From: Cycloclasticus pugetii PS-1
GTDB lineage: Bacteria > Pseudomonadota > Gammaproteobacteria > Methylococcales > Cycloclasticaceae
Reading direction: 5' to 3'
Assembly: GCF_000384415.1 (NCBI RefSeq)
Contig: NZ_ARVU01000001.1
Span: 1,302,001-1,366,000 of the forward strand
Length of the DNA: 64,000 nucleotides
The notes beneath the pieces were generated by a model. That model did not search any database, was not told the origin of the DNA, and saw only the letters and a list, made by a program, of their open reading frames with translations. Numbering within the stretch: position 1 is the stretch's first letter; every line of letters begins with the position of its first letter. Positions 37,174 to 45,907 of this stretch are shown here, one piece after another. Both the position numbers and the translations under genes were made by a program.

Positions 37174-39048
37174 TTAGCTCACTCGCACTTCGCGAAACAT
37201 ACCGGGCATGTGATACACCAAATGACAGTGGAAAGCCCAACGTCCAATGGCGTCAGCAGTGACTAAATAGCTAATTTTTGATCCCGGCTGAACGATCACC
37301 GTATGCTTGCGAGGAATAGCCTTCGGATCACCAGTTTCCAGCTCACTCCACATGCCATGTAGATGCATGGGGTGGCTCATCATGGTGTCGTTTACCAGTG
37401 TGATTCGTACACGCTCGCCGTATTTCAAGTGTAAGGGGTCAGCATCAGTAAACTTAATCCCATTCATTGACCACATATAGCGGCTCATATTACCGGTGAG
37501 ATGCAGTTCTATTTCCCGAGTGGGTTCACGTGGATCAGATGTTGGATATAGATTTTTAATGTCGCCATAAGTCAGTACCCTTCGTCCATAATTCTGCTGG
37601 TGATTTCGCAAACCAATACCTGGGTCATTCAAACCGCTTTGAGGGCTCTCAGCACGCATATCAACATGAGGGCCCGTTTCACTGGCAACATGGGTTATTT
37701 CACGAGTGCTGCCAAAGCCAGCTTTCCCTAACGCTTCTACTTTTTTCCCATGGTTTTTGTGCTCCATGGTCTTCATGCCGCTCATCTGATGTTGATCATG
37801 ATCCATACCTGGCATGTCGCTCATGTCGTGCGCGCTGTGATCCATAGCGGCCTTTCCCGCCATACCAGTCATACCGTGCATGCTGTGATCCATACCCATG
37901 CCCATATCACGGTGCCCTAATGTTGGTGCATCGTCCATGGCGGGTACCGATGGGGTCAGCCCGATATCCGGTGTTAATGTGCCACGGGTATAACCTGTAC
38001 GGTCAATGCTTTGTGCAAAAACGGTATACGCGCTGTCATTACTGGGCTCGACAACAACATCGTAGGTCTCGGCAACACCGATACGAAATTCGTCGATCGT
38101 CACCGGCTCAATATTCTGACCATCAGCGGCCACTACTGTCATTTTTAAACCAGGAATACGCACGTCAAAAATGGTCATTGACGAGCCATTGATAAATCGT
38201 AAACGTACCTTTTCACCGCGTTTAAACAGACCGACCCAACCCTCATCAGGGGTGACACCGTTCATTAAATAGGTATAGGTGTAACCCGTAACATCGGATA
38301 TATCGGTCTCACTCATGCGCATTTGATTCCACATAGAGCGCTCATTCCATGCCTGCGCGACACCTTTATCCTTAATATCCCGCCAGAGATCGCCAACTGT
38401 GCGTTCACGAAAGTTGTAGTAATGACTGAGTTTTTTTAATTTAGCGTAAATCGCCTGCGGGTCTTCATCAGACCAATCCGACAACATGACCACATAATCT
38501 CGATCATAACTAACGGGGTCGGGGTCTTTGGGGTCAATGATGATCGCACCGTACATCCCTGTCGGCTCCTGAAAGCCCGAGTGACTGTGGTACCAATAGG
38601 TACCACTTTGATTAATATCGAACTGGTACTCAAAAGTTTCACCCGGCTTTATGCCGTTGAAACTAAGACCGGGCACGCCATCCATGTCCGTTGGTAAGAT
38701 AATGCCATGCCAATGAATAGAACTATCTTCAGCAAGGTTATTCTTAACCCGTAACTTCACTCGGTCACCCTCACGCCAACGCAATACCGGCGATGGCACT
38801 GAACCATTGATAGCCGTCGCCATACGATTCTTACCAGTGAAATTCACCGGTTGATAGCCTATGTTCAGATCAAACTCATTTCCTCTTAGCGTCGTTGGCC
38901 CCAGACGATTTGAGGGCGATGCCATTGATAATCCCGATCTAAGCCCTAAACCCAAAAGGGCACTACCCGCTGCAATGCCTGTCACAAATCGTCGGCGGGA
39001 TATTAAAAGCGGCTCCAATAGTGTTTCGTCTTGCAAACTGTTTTTCAT
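37174..39048 (-). CDS. copA: Periplasmic multicopper oxidase CopA (PcoA family)
   Basis: 624 residues, the family size. A twin-arginine signal SRRRFVTGIAAG (about residues 18-29) sends the folded enzyme to the periplasm. Copper sites are the four His motifs HWHG (about 113), WYHSHSG, HPMHLHGMW and HCHLVYHMPGM (C-terminus), which make up the type 1 and trinuclear centres. Between domains lies a Met/His-rich stretch (MGMGMDHSMHGMTG and repeats, about 385-435) that binds Cu(I) in related oxidases. The enzyme oxidises Cu(I) to less toxic Cu(II). It precedes copB. Not to be confused with the P-type ATPase of the same symbol at 31.6 kb. Confidence 0.96.
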   Translation of the reverse strand: MKNSLQDETLLEPLLISRRRFVTGIAAGSALLGLGLRSGLSMASPSNRLGPTTLRGNEFDLNIGYQPVNFTGKNRMATAINGSVPSPVLRWREGDRVKLRVKNNLAEDSSIHWHGIILPTDMDGVPGLSFNGIKPGETFEYQFDINQSGTYWYHSHSGFQEPTGMYGAIIIDPKDPDPVSYDRDYVVMLSDWSDEDPQAIYAKLKKLSHYYNFRERTVGDLWRDIKDKGVAQAWNERSMWNQMRMSETDISDVTGYTYTYLMNGVTPDEGWVGLFKRGEKVRLRFINGSSMTIFDVRIPGLKMTVVAADGQNIEPVTIDEFRIGVAETYDVVVEPSNDSAYTVFAQSIDRTGYTRGTLTPDIGLTPSVPAMDDAPTLGHRDMGMGMDHSMHGMTGMAGKAAMDHSAHDMSDMPGMDHDQHQMSGMKTMEHKNHGKKVEALGKAGFGSTREITHVASETGPHVDMRAESPQSGLNDPGIGLRNHQQNYGRRVLTYGDIKNLYPTSDPREPTREIELHLTGNMSRYMWSMNGIKFTDADPLHLKYGERVRITLVNDTMMSHPMHLHGMWSELETGDPKAIPRKHTVIVQPGSKISYLVTADAIGRWAFHCHLVYHMPGMFREVRVS

Positions 39049-39075
39049 TTCATACCTCTCAAAATCAAATGCCAG

Positions 39076-39585
39076 CTAGCGCTTTCCATTGATATGCTCA
39101 TAAACTGTGTGGCTACCATCTTTGCTTAAAAGCAATACATCGTATTCGTCACGGCGATCACCCACCTCCATACCAGGGCTACCCACGGGCATACCAGGTA
39201 CAGCCAAACCAATGGCATCTTTAGGGGGGGCGGCAAGAAACTGCTGGATGATATGGCCAGGGATATGGCCTTCAAATACATAGCCATCACTTGAGACAGC
39301 GGTATGGCAGGACTGATAACGTGGCTCTATGCCTTTATCAGCTTTTATCTTGTTCAAATTCGCCGGGTGATGTACTTCGGATTCAAAGCCGAAATCCTCG
39401 ATATGCGAGATCCACTTTTTGCAGCAACCGCAAGTTCGACTTTTATAGACATCCAGAGAGACTATTTCGCTGGTAATTGAATTTGATGCAGTGGTTAAAC
39501 TTTCCTTATCGGAACACGCAACAACACTCATCAGTAACAGCGTGGTGGTGGCAAACCACCCCAAACTTCTAACAACCCATTTCAT
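39076..39585 (-). CDS. DUF411 family metal-binding lipoprotein
   Basis: About 169 residues from ATG 39585 (GGAG close by). A lipoprotein signal (LLLMSVVACSD) is followed by the DUF411 domain: LDVYKSRTCGCCKKWISHIEDFGFE with its CGCC motif, EPRYQSCHTAV, EGHIPGHIIQQFL and AVPGMPVGSPGME. DUF411 proteins (CopG-like) are thioredoxin-fold, copper-linked periplasmic proteins of resistance operons. It lies between the CopL-like gene and the oxidase copA. Confidence 0.88.
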   Translation of the reverse strand: MKWVVRSLGWFATTTLLLMSVVACSDKESLTTASNSITSEIVSLDVYKSRTCGCCKKWISHIEDFGFESEVHHPANLNKIKADKGIEPRYQSCHTAVSSDGYVFEGHIPGHIIQQFLAAPPKDAIGLAVPGMPVGSPGMEVGDRRDEYDVLLLSKDGSHTVYEHINGKR

Positions 39586-39627
39586 GGTAACTCCCACAGA
39601 GCACAAGGCCTTTTCAGACTTTCTATT

Positions 39628-39647
39628 CGGGAGTTTGGTGACTCCCG
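39628..39647. repeat. Intercistronic hairpin upstream of the DUF411 gene
   Basis: CGGGAGT (39628-39634) and ACTCCCG (39641-39647) form a 7-bp stem with a six-base loop between the CopL-like and DUF411 genes. There is no U-run after it in the direction of transcription, so an RNA-processing or stability element is more likely than a terminator. Confidence 0.5.
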
Positions 39648-39698
39648 CCAACAACTATCGAGCAAGAAGCGCCGAATTTCAGGCGCACTTACCCTGTA

Positions 39699-40070
39699 TT
39701 AGCGGGAAATGGGAGGGCGAAAGAGGGAGACAGCCAGTTGAAAGTCCGCAGACTCGTCATAGTGACCAGTTATCGATTTAAGACTAGAAGAAAAAATGGA
39801 CTGGCATGCAGGCAATGCTACTGAGGAGCACCCACCCAAACTGCAATCGCAATCAGGACAGCAATCGGCGGTAGCCGCACCATCTAACGAGAACGCATTT
39901 GAGCCCATATGCTGAGAGTGATCCATCATACCCGAATCCATCATCTGCTCCTGAGCTTGCAAAGGGGCAGACAGGCTTTGGCAAGACATGCTCGTAGACG
40001 CAACGACCTGACCGATGAATGCCATCATCAGTAGCGCAACGATCAACTGTCTGTATTTTACTGTCCGCAT
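39699..40070 (-). CDS. CopL-like Cys/His/Met-rich secreted protein
   Basis: 123 residues: signal peptide (to about residue 25, VVASTSMSC), a Met/His stretch (EQMMDSGMMDHSQHMG), a Cys cluster (ADCCPDCDCSLGGCSSVALPAC) and the tail SLFRPPISR. The pattern is that of the CopL/DUF2946-like small periplasmic proteins, which often lead copper operons and may regulate or buffer copper. It is the first gene of the run copL-DUF411-copA-copB. The protein at 34.5 kb shares the same plan. Confidence 0.72.
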   Translation of the reverse strand: MRTVKYRQLIVALLMMAFIGQVVASTSMSCQSLSAPLQAQEQMMDSGMMDHSQHMGSNAFSLDGAATADCCPDCDCSLGGCSSVALPACQSIFSSSLKSITGHYDESADFQLAVSLFRPPISR

Positions 40071-40198
40071 GATTCGGTTTATTGCAAGTAGTGGGTCAAT
40101 TTAGCTTCAGCTTTCATAGAGTACATCGTGGTTAGAATAGTTCAATTATTTTACTTCCGCAAGGGCTTGCCACGCCTTATCACAAGACACCTGACCTC

Positions 40199-40224
40199 AA
40201 AAACAGTCCTAACCAACTGTTTTT
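40199..40224. terminator. Terminator-like hairpin between the ICE backbone and the copper-oxidase operon
   Basis: AAAAACAGT (40199-40207) pairs perfectly with ACTGTTTTT (40216-40224) around an eight-base loop, with U-rich flanks in both directions. It lies downstream of the membrane-protein gene that ends at 40284 and upstream of the CopL-like gene, so it probably stops ICE transcription before the cargo. Confidence 0.65.
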
Positions 40225-40283
40225 ATATGATTTAATCCAAATATGCGCTGATCATATTTTGATCACCCTTCAGCTTCATCAGT

Positions 40284-41231
40284 CTATTCCGCACTGGGCA
40301 GTTTATAGCTATTACGTGCGTCCTTATCAATCAGCCCTGCCAAATACAGGTGCATCAGTACTTGTCTGATTGCATCCATATCAAGCTCATATTGCGCTGC
40401 CTTGATCTTCCGAATGACCGGCTGTATCTGGCCTCGAATAATGTCGTTAGAAAGATTGACTATCTTTTCTCGCTGCACAGAGTCATCGACAGATGCTTCC
40501 GGCTTGATAGCATCGGCCGTCTCTTTATCAGCGCACAAAGCTTCGCGCCGCATCGAATTTGCTAAACTAATGGCACCTAATGTAATGACTTCCAACAACA
40601 ACGCCAGTAGTCCATAGCCGAAGTTTCTAACGGTTTCTATACTCACACCAAAAATCCGCCCCAAGACCGCAAAAAAGCGTGTTATTGGCACTTCATTCAA
40701 CGCCGTATTCTTGCCTGCATTTGAAGATAGCTCCATCAGCCTTACCAGTGAACCTTTTAGTTCACGTATTCTCTCAGCGTTTTTTTCCCCTTCGACCCAC
40801 TGTCGATGAAACTCACTATTGAGGCGTTTCTCCAGCAAACGCTCATGGTGGTTTATCTCCTGCCTAATCGCATCTGCCCTTTCTTGCAATACCCTATATT
40901 CCGTGGATTCTAATTGAGAGTTGTTAATGGCGACGAATTCAGCGGAAAGGAAAAATGCGCAACTAGCCAATAACGAAAACCCTGTGAGAACTAAAGCCAT
41001 AACCCCATAATAATGACTACGCTGTCTTTCGGACCAAAATAAATATTTACCAAAATCGATACAGCATCCGATCAAGATAAACAAACCCGCTGCTAACAGA
41101 TTTTTACTTAGTCCATTCCCTATCACGACATCACTGGACGCCACACCCGACAGAGAAAGAGCAAACAAGCTCGTTAAAATCATACTGACAAGGCAAAAGG
41201 TGTACTTAACGATCTGAATCAGGCGCATCAC
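40284..41231 (-). CDS. ICE-encoded membrane protein with coiled coil, unknown function
   Basis: 315 residues with about four transmembrane helices: near residues 8-30, 43-61, 75-100 and 205-226. A charged coiled coil (VLQERADAIRQEINHHERLLEKRLNSEFHRQW) lies between the third and fourth. The C-terminal part (about 250-315) is a small soluble domain, VIRKIKAAQYELDMDAIRQVLMHLYLAGLIDKDA, with a winged-helix-like rhythm. I do not recognise a family. It faces away from the DUF2857 gene and may belong to ICE maintenance or transfer. Confidence 0.72.
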   Translation of the reverse strand: MMRLIQIVKYTFCLVSMILTSLFALSLSGVASSDVVIGNGLSKNLLAAGLFILIGCCIDFGKYLFWSERQRSHYYGVMALVLTGFSLLASCAFFLSAEFVAINNSQLESTEYRVLQERADAIRQEINHHERLLEKRLNSEFHRQWVEGEKNAERIRELKGSLVRLMELSSNAGKNTALNEVPITRFFAVLGRIFGVSIETVRNFGYGLLALLLEVITLGAISLANSMRREALCADKETADAIKPEASVDDSVQREKIVNLSNDIIRGQIQPVIRKIKAAQYELDMDAIRQVLMHLYLAGLIDKDARNSYKLPSAE

Positions 41232-41567
41232 AAAGCGGCATATCTCACAGTGGATAAGCTATCCATAGTCCTACTCGCACCAGTTCTAATCTATATTCTT
41301 TCTTTCCGTTAAGAATAAAACTTTTTGGAATCAACGTGGTATCTAATAAGCACAAGTCTTTCGTGCTCACGTTTTCATAGTAATAACCGCCTACTATCCA
41401 CCAAAACCTATGCCTCCAAACCTAGGTGTTAACCCCTTGTTTTATAAAATCTTTCTTCCATTTCTGAAAAGTTTCTCAACGTTATTTTTCTTCGTTGTCA
41501 ATAGTATGGAATTGCTACCGAACAACATGGACTGACCAACCGTCAGGGAACGATGGAGTTACTATTT

Positions 41568-42104
41568 ATGGCTAATTTTGAAGATAAGATGTGTCGCTCT
41601 GCGGCTAAAACATTGATGTCATCCCTAGAGTCTCTTCACTCTATTCATTTTGAAACGCATAAGCTTTCCGATGAACTACTCACCACGCTGTCCAAACTCA
41701 ATCTCACCGAACAAAAATCGCTTGTAAACCGCGCTCGCTACTTTCTCAAAGTGGGCGTAGATGAAAAAGCACTGACAAGACAGCTAAAAGAGTTGGAAGA
41801 CAAACGTGAAGCGCGTGAGTTAGAAGATATTTATCTTTTTCATGGCGCACCATTGGTTCTTATGCGTCGGTTATTTGGCATGCATGCTTCAGAGTTCTCC
41901 CGTCGCCGAAATGTTCTTAATATTCGTGGAGTAGGTAGTGGTAGGCCACCTCTATGTGACGAATCCTCCGATCATCGGATTTGGAAGCTTTGGCAGCACC
42001 ATAAACAACTGGAGGAACGTGAACGTTTTCTCAAAATAGCCGACGAAACCAGTCTGGATCTTCACCTTATATGGAGCGCTTTACGCGAGCATATTGACAG
42101 TTGA
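41568..42104 (+). CDS. DUF2857-like ICE protein, putative DNA-binding
   Basis: About 178 residues from ATG 41568 with GGAG nine bases before it; an ATG at 41553 is possible but badly spaced. RLFGMHASEFSRRRNVLNIRGVGSGRPPLCDE (about 100-131) is the segment I associate with DUF2857, a family of ICE and genomic-island proteins found near partition and regulatory genes. The stretch around it looks like a helix-turn-helix. A regulatory role in ICE activation is plausible, not shown. The 330 bases before it carry no gene. Confidence 0.72.
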   Translation: MANFEDKMCRSAAKTLMSSLESLHSIHFETHKLSDELLTTLSKLNLTEQKSLVNRARYFLKVGVDEKALTRQLKELEDKREARELEDIYLFHGAPLVLMRRLFGMHASEFSRRRNVLNIRGVGSGRPPLCDESSDHRIWKLWQHHKQLEERERFLKIADETSLDLHLIWSALREHIDS

Positions 42105-42201
42105 CTGCCTGAAATGTGACCTCGAAACCTCATTTTCTCATCCCAAATACAGTATAATTATTCATCCCTAAACGGACTCCAACCTTGAAGGAGAACAATG
42201 G

Positions 42202-42441
42202 ATGTTTACTCAAAGCTCATTTCGCATCTCATGCATCTTGGCCATGCTACTTTTGTCCACGTCGGCAACAGCGGAGCAAAACTGGGAATATCTGGTCAAA
42301 ACCTACCCCTTACTCGGCAATGACGGGGCATTAACCCAAACGTTGAATAAATTAGGTGAGCAGCAGTGGGAGCTTGTGAATTGCGCCAAAGGCAGTGCAA
42401 AGCTTACTTGTATTTTTAAGCGCCCTGCAAAAGGTGCCTAA
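42202..42441 (+). CDS. Small secreted protein, DUF4177-like
   Basis: 79 residues: signal peptide to ATAEQ (about residue 25), then WEYLVKTYPLLGNDGALTQTLNKLGEQQWELVNCAKGSAKLTCIFKRP. The pairing of WEYLV with GEQQWELVN followed by a final strand ending FKRP is the pattern of DUF4177-type small proteins. Two Cys may form a disulfide. AAGGAG stands eight bases before ATG. It is followed five bases later by a small membrane protein gene. Function unknown. Confidence 0.7.
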   Translation: MFTQSSFRISCILAMLLLSTSATAEQNWEYLVKTYPLLGNDGALTQTLNKLGEQQWELVNCAKGSAKLTCIFKRPAKGA

Positions 42442-42445
42442 TCTG

Positions 42446-42664
42446 ATGAAATGGCTCAAAGCATCTTATCTGTTCATTGCTGCATTAATTGTCGGTGTGC
42501 TCAGTTTATGCTGGCGCACCCTGCTATTTTTAATTGATCTAATCGATGGTGGTGATGACGAAAATGATCACGCCCCAACCGACAACATTATTCATTACAA
42601 CCACCGAAGCGGTGAAATCGATCCGGTAAAACGTGTCGACGGCCTTTACGACAATAAGTTATAG
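42446..42664 (+). CDS. Small single-helix membrane protein
   Basis: About 72 residues from ATG 42446, directly after the secreted-protein gene. One hydrophobic helix (about residues 8-31, FIAALIVGVLSLCWRTLLFLIDL) is followed by an acidic, hydrophilic tail (DGGDDENDHAPTDN, then HYNHRSGEIDPVKRVDGLYDNKL). No family recognised. A longer frame from 42395 would overlap the preceding gene by 47 bases and is less likely. Confidence 0.6.
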   Translation: MKWLKASYLFIAALIVGVLSLCWRTLLFLIDLIDGGDDENDHAPTDNIIHYNHRSGEIDPVKRVDGLYDNKL

Positions 42665-42666
42665 AA

Positions 42667-42698
42667 AATGCCCGCAAAACCGAAGTTCTACGGGCATT
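42667..42698. terminator. Hairpin between the small membrane protein gene and radC
   Basis: AATGCCCG (42667-42674) pairs with CGGGCATT (42691-42698), giving an 8-bp stem and 16-base loop between two convergent genes. The following U-run is weak (GGGTTT), so termination efficiency is uncertain. Confidence 0.55.
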
Positions 42699-42710
42699 GG
42701 GTTTGATCAA

Positions 42711-43202
42711 CTAAAGCAACCCTCGCTCAGCAAACGATTCCACTGTCTCATCACCTACTATAAAGTGATCCAGTACCCGGATATCTATCAATGACAAAGC
42801 CTCTTTCAGCCGTTGTGTGATATTTCTATCACTCTGACTGGGCTCAGCCACTCCAGATGGATGATTGTGAGCAAAAATCACTGCAGCAGCATTCACCTGC
42901 AAAGCGGCCTTGACCACTTCACGGGGATAAACACTGCAACCATCAATGGTGCCCGCAAACATTTCCCGATACTCAATCAGTCTATATTGGCTATCAACAA
43001 ACAGGCAGCTAAATACTTCTCGCTGCTGGCCTGCTAGCTGTAAGCGCAGATAGTCGCGTACTTCATGCGGGGAACTAAACACCTGGTCACGGGTTTTCAG
43101 TCGTGCATAGAGCAAGTGTTTGGCTTCAGCAATCAGTTGGTTTTCCTGCTCGAATGCCGTTTCGGTAGAATACATTTCATTCGAAGGTTTAACGGTTTTC
43201 AT
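42711..43202 (-). CDS. radC: RadC-family JAB/MPN domain protein
   Basis: About 163 residues from ATG 43202. The JAMM metalloprotease-like motif is complete: Glu within YREMFAGTIDG, then AHNHPSGVAEPSQSD (about residues 111-125). RadC-like proteins are common on ICEs, plasmids and prophages; a role in DNA repair is not supported by current evidence, and the activity is unknown. The leader contains a 13-bp perfect inverted repeat (43237-43266). It lies next to the DUF3577 gene in the ICE maintenance module. Confidence 0.88.
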   Translation of the reverse strand: MKTVKPSNEMYSTETAFEQENQLIAEAKHLLYARLKTRDQVFSSPHEVRDYLRLQLAGQQREVFSCLFVDSQYRLIEYREMFAGTIDGCSVYPREVVKAALQVNAAAVIFAHNHPSGVAEPSQSDRNITQRLKEALSLIDIRVLDHFIVGDETVESFAERGLL

Positions 43203-43236
43203 AATGTGCTCCCATAGGAATAGGGAACACACCAGG

Positions 43237-43266
43237 TCCTTATGGGAACGGTGGTTCCCATAAGGA
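43237..43266. repeat. Perfect 13-bp inverted repeat upstream of radC
   Basis: TCCTTATGGGAAC (43237-43249) and GTTCCCATAAGGA (43254-43266) are exact inverted copies with a four-base loop. Nearby TCCCATAGGAAT (43210-43221) and, in the leader of the DUF3577 gene, TCCCGTAGGAAT (43895-43906) share the same core. These may be binding sites of an ICE regulator or leader hairpins. Confidence 0.7.
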
Positions 43267-43315
43267 TGAAATGGACAGCATATTAACGCTAGGTCAATAC
43301 TGCCCTGGTGGCGTG

Positions 43316-43789
43316 TTATCCATTTGCGACTTGAGGCGTGCCCTCATGATCATCAAAAGTACGTTGGTCTTCATAGACCAGTTCACCGTTGATTTTCATA
43401 GAGAGAATGCGCGTCAAGAAGCCACCTATCGCAGCCCCCAATTCACCGGCACGTTCACCTTGTTTATAGATGAATGCTTTGGCACGAGGGTTAGCCATAT
43501 TGAAGCGAATCAGCACATTGGCATCCTCGGCTTCGATAGCTTCCCGGTGTTCTAACACAACACCGAGCACGGTTTCAGACGAAATAACGAGATCATGATA
43601 TTCATAGTGCACGTTATCCGCTGGCCCCTGGATAACCGATACTTGAGCTGCATAGCGCTCAGGTTTACCTTCAGCACCGAATTCACGAATGCTGTTCAGA
43701 TAACCGATGCCATTGGCATACTCGTTGAAGTACCGATTGTTTTCTGCAGTAGCAGAGGACGTTGTTGTATTTTCAGTTGGTTTACTCAT
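43316..43789 (-). CDS. STY4534-family (DUF3577) ICE protein
   Basis: 157 residues. NRYFNEYANGIGYLNSIREFGAEGKPERYAAQVSVIQGP is the typical opening of the STY4534/DUF3577 family, encoded in the replication and maintenance module of ICEs and genomic islands. EYHDLVISSE, VLIRFNMANPRAKAFIYKQGERAGE and GGFLTRI follow. The single-strand-binding-like beta-rich pattern agrees with a role in ICE DNA handling, but the biochemistry is not established to my knowledge. GGAG stands before the ATG. Confidence 0.85.
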   Translation of the reverse strand: MSKPTENTTTSSATAENNRYFNEYANGIGYLNSIREFGAEGKPERYAAQVSVIQGPADNVHYEYHDLVISSETVLGVVLEHREAIEAEDANVLIRFNMANPRAKAFIYKQGERAGELGAAIGGFLTRILSMKINGELVYEDQRTFDDHEGTPQVANG

Positions 43790-43827
43790 AGCAGTGCTCC
43801 TGATTCAATGAGTTGATGTGATAAAAA

Positions 43828-43868
43828 GAGCCGCCGACCCAATGGGGCAACAAGCTCCCCGGTTGGGT
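43828..43868 (-). terminator. Hairpin after the TraG-N gene
   Basis: On the minus strand ACCCAA pairs with TTGGGT (43863-43868 with 43837-43842), with an inner GGGG/CCCC pair (43857-43860 with 43844-43847). CTTTTTAT follows a few bases later. It lies downstream of the transfer gene ending at 44002 and before the DUF3577 gene. The remaining bases up to 44001 hold no supported gene. Confidence 0.45.
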
Positions 43869-44001
43869 GAGTGAACACACAGATCATTCCGTATTCCCGT
43901 AGGAATTACTGCATACCACGCCGAAGCGTTGACCCGGGTATGTAAGGTGCTATTGAGACAGCAATAGCGACTGTTGGTAACTGTTAGGCTGGCTGACAAC
44001 A

Positions 44002-45558
44002 TCATTTACTTGCCCCTTTCTTCCCCTTAAAACGCCCTCCTAGTCTGGGATTAATTCGCCCCGCTCCGGCTGTGCCACGGGTGATCGCCTGGGTAGCACC
44101 ATCAAGCTGAGATGCGGCTCGAATACCTGCCAAACCCAGGTAGACGGATAGCAGTAACGGCAACACCAAATACAACCCACCAGTGAGAAAGTTAAGAATG
44201 ATCCGCTTGAGCGTGAGGTCAGTGCTAAACAGCGTGGTCACGCTGCCAGGGTCGGGATAAAACGCCTGAATCAGGTTTTGATCCACCCACCAGGCAAAGA
44301 ACCAAAGTACTGTCCAGAACTTCACTGTAAACATGATCAATGCGCCGATAATCAACAAAGAAAACTTGTAGCGGCTGATTAAGATAAAGAACGGCAACAG
44401 CGCGTAGAGTCCCATTAGGATCAGCGCTTGCACCATGGGTGCCGCTTCAAGAAATACGCGCAAATAGGCGGCAAAAGACACACTGGTCTTTCCAAGGCCG
44501 TAAGCAGCCAGACCTTGTTGTGCGGCATTCTGTACCGACACCATCACCCCAGGTTCCCCAACACTGAAATCGACCAGATTCCCATAGGCGAAGTCGTAGC
44601 CGCGAGTAGTCCAACGCGGCGGAGAATTAATCAATGCAATTTGTATAACCGTATCGCGACGTGGCGCAGGGTCCCACCCCGGTTCAGCGGCAGCAGAAAG
44701 TAAATCGAGATCACCTAGCTCATTAAGAATTGATTGTTGAATGCCTTGCCACCATTCTGTGCAGAATGGCTTTCCATAAACAGGGTTATTAGACGCATCC
44801 CACTCTACGTCCCTGAGGGCCGACCAAGGGTATCCTTCCCTGACGGTATCAGCACGGATGCTATTGTAATATCCCGGTATTTCCTGATACACATGCGAGC
44901 CAATCCAATCAGGGTCACTCTCACCATAACGATTTAGCAATGCTGTAATTGCTGCACTGCTGGGACGTTCGGCCAAGTATTTTGATCGCGCCTCAACGAA
45001 ACAGTCTCGAAAGAAATCGTTGATCTCATGTTGCAAATTAGGGTCTTGAATGGATGCATCGCGCAATTCATCGACATACCCCCGAAAATCCAAAGTGGGC
45101 GGTACATTTTCCATCACTGCGCGATTAAAACCCGAACTAAAACTCATCACCGCATACCAGAACACGGGCACGCTCACAGTAACCGGTGCGGCATTAAACG
45201 AAATGCCTCCCCCATAGGTAGTGCGTGAGTTATTGACCGTCGCCACTGGCTGTGCAGGTGTTCCAATGACTGCGCGTGGAGTAAACGACAAATCGACAGC
45301 ATTCAGCGGTGTCGCCGGTACAGCTGCAATCAAGATCACGAAGAAGGCCACAAAGAACTCCACCTCGACAATACGTAATGTGGTATTGCCCGCTTCCTCG
45401 GCATCTTCACCCGCATACGAACGAATAATAGTATCGAGAAGAATACCCAGAAACGGCAGAAATACGATGCCGGTAGCCACCAGCACGTCCCAAATACTGT
45501 TATAAAACAGCCAACCAAATAGCGTGGTGTAAAGTTCTAACGTACTATCAACAGCCAT
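44002..45558 (-). CDS. Conjugative transfer protein with TraG-N-like domain
   Basis: 518-residue inner-membrane protein. Helices lie near residues 12-45, 68-86, 128-145 and, in the C-terminal half, about 365-390, 395-430 and 455-485. LYTTLFGWLFYNSIWDVLV and the C-terminal LNFLTGGLYLVLPLLLSVYLGLAGIRAASQLDGATQ are characteristic of TraG-N-type proteins that end the PFL_47xx transfer operon. By analogy with F TraG it would act in mating-pair stabilisation. It is the last gene of the leftmost tra block and follows the three-helix protein by four bases. Confidence 0.85.
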   Translation of the reverse strand: MAVDSTLELYTTLFGWLFYNSIWDVLVATGIVFLPFLGILLDTIIRSYAGEDAEEAGNTTLRIVEVEFFVAFFVILIAAVPATPLNAVDLSFTPRAVIGTPAQPVATVNNSRTTYGGGISFNAAPVTVSVPVFWYAVMSFSSGFNRAVMENVPPTLDFRGYVDELRDASIQDPNLQHEINDFFRDCFVEARSKYLAERPSSAAITALLNRYGESDPDWIGSHVYQEIPGYYNSIRADTVREGYPWSALRDVEWDASNNPVYGKPFCTEWWQGIQQSILNELGDLDLLSAAAEPGWDPAPRRDTVIQIALINSPPRWTTRGYDFAYGNLVDFSVGEPGVMVSVQNAAQQGLAAYGLGKTSVSFAAYLRVFLEAAPMVQALILMGLYALLPFFILISRYKFSLLIIGALIMFTVKFWTVLWFFAWWVDQNLIQAFYPDPGSVTTLFSTDLTLKRIILNFLTGGLYLVLPLLLSVYLGLAGIRAASQLDGATQAITRGTAGAGRINPRLGGRFKGKKGASK

Positions 45559-45562
45559 ACTA

Positions 45563-45907
45563 TTAAGCCACCCAACCCAGCAAAGCCGCTAAAGGATTCT
45601 GAACAATCAAACATTCGTAAAGGATGATCAAAATAACTAATGGGCGACGGCTTGCTGAGGATGAAGAGTCATGCCGACGATGACGGGTAAGATGGCAGAC
45701 AAGCCGAGGCCAACACAGCACCAGCAGACTATAGATAACAGCGCGCCACCAACCCAACGGCAAGTTCGCGACCAGTGTACTTATCGCCTGAGGAGGCTGC
45801 GAACTCCCCCAGATACTGACCGCGACGCCCACTATGAGTAACAGTACCAACGCAACGGAGGTATACCCCCAGAACAAAAACTGCCTCTTTACAGAGTAAA
45901 ATTTCAT
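45563..45907 (-). CDS. Small conjugation-operon membrane protein
   Basis: 114 residues with three hydrophobic helices (about 10-32, 51-69 and 88-106). The loop CHLTRHRRHDSSSSASRR is very basic and should face the cytoplasm. Its ATG overlaps the stop of the PFL_4711-type gene, so it belongs to the transfer operon. Similar small membrane proteins occupy this position in related ICEs, but I cannot give a family name with confidence. Confidence 0.72.
   Translation of the reverse strand: MKFYSVKRQFLFWGYTSVALVLLLIVGVAVSIWGSSQPPQAISTLVANLPLGWWRAVIYSLLVLCWPRLVCHLTRHRRHDSSSSASRRPLVILIILYECLIVQNPLAALLGWVA

Noticed and set aside
43805-44005. 66-residue minus-strand frame between the DUF3577 and TraG-N genes
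   Set aside because: No domain pattern and no clear start signal; it overlaps the stop of the TraG-N gene and a hairpin.
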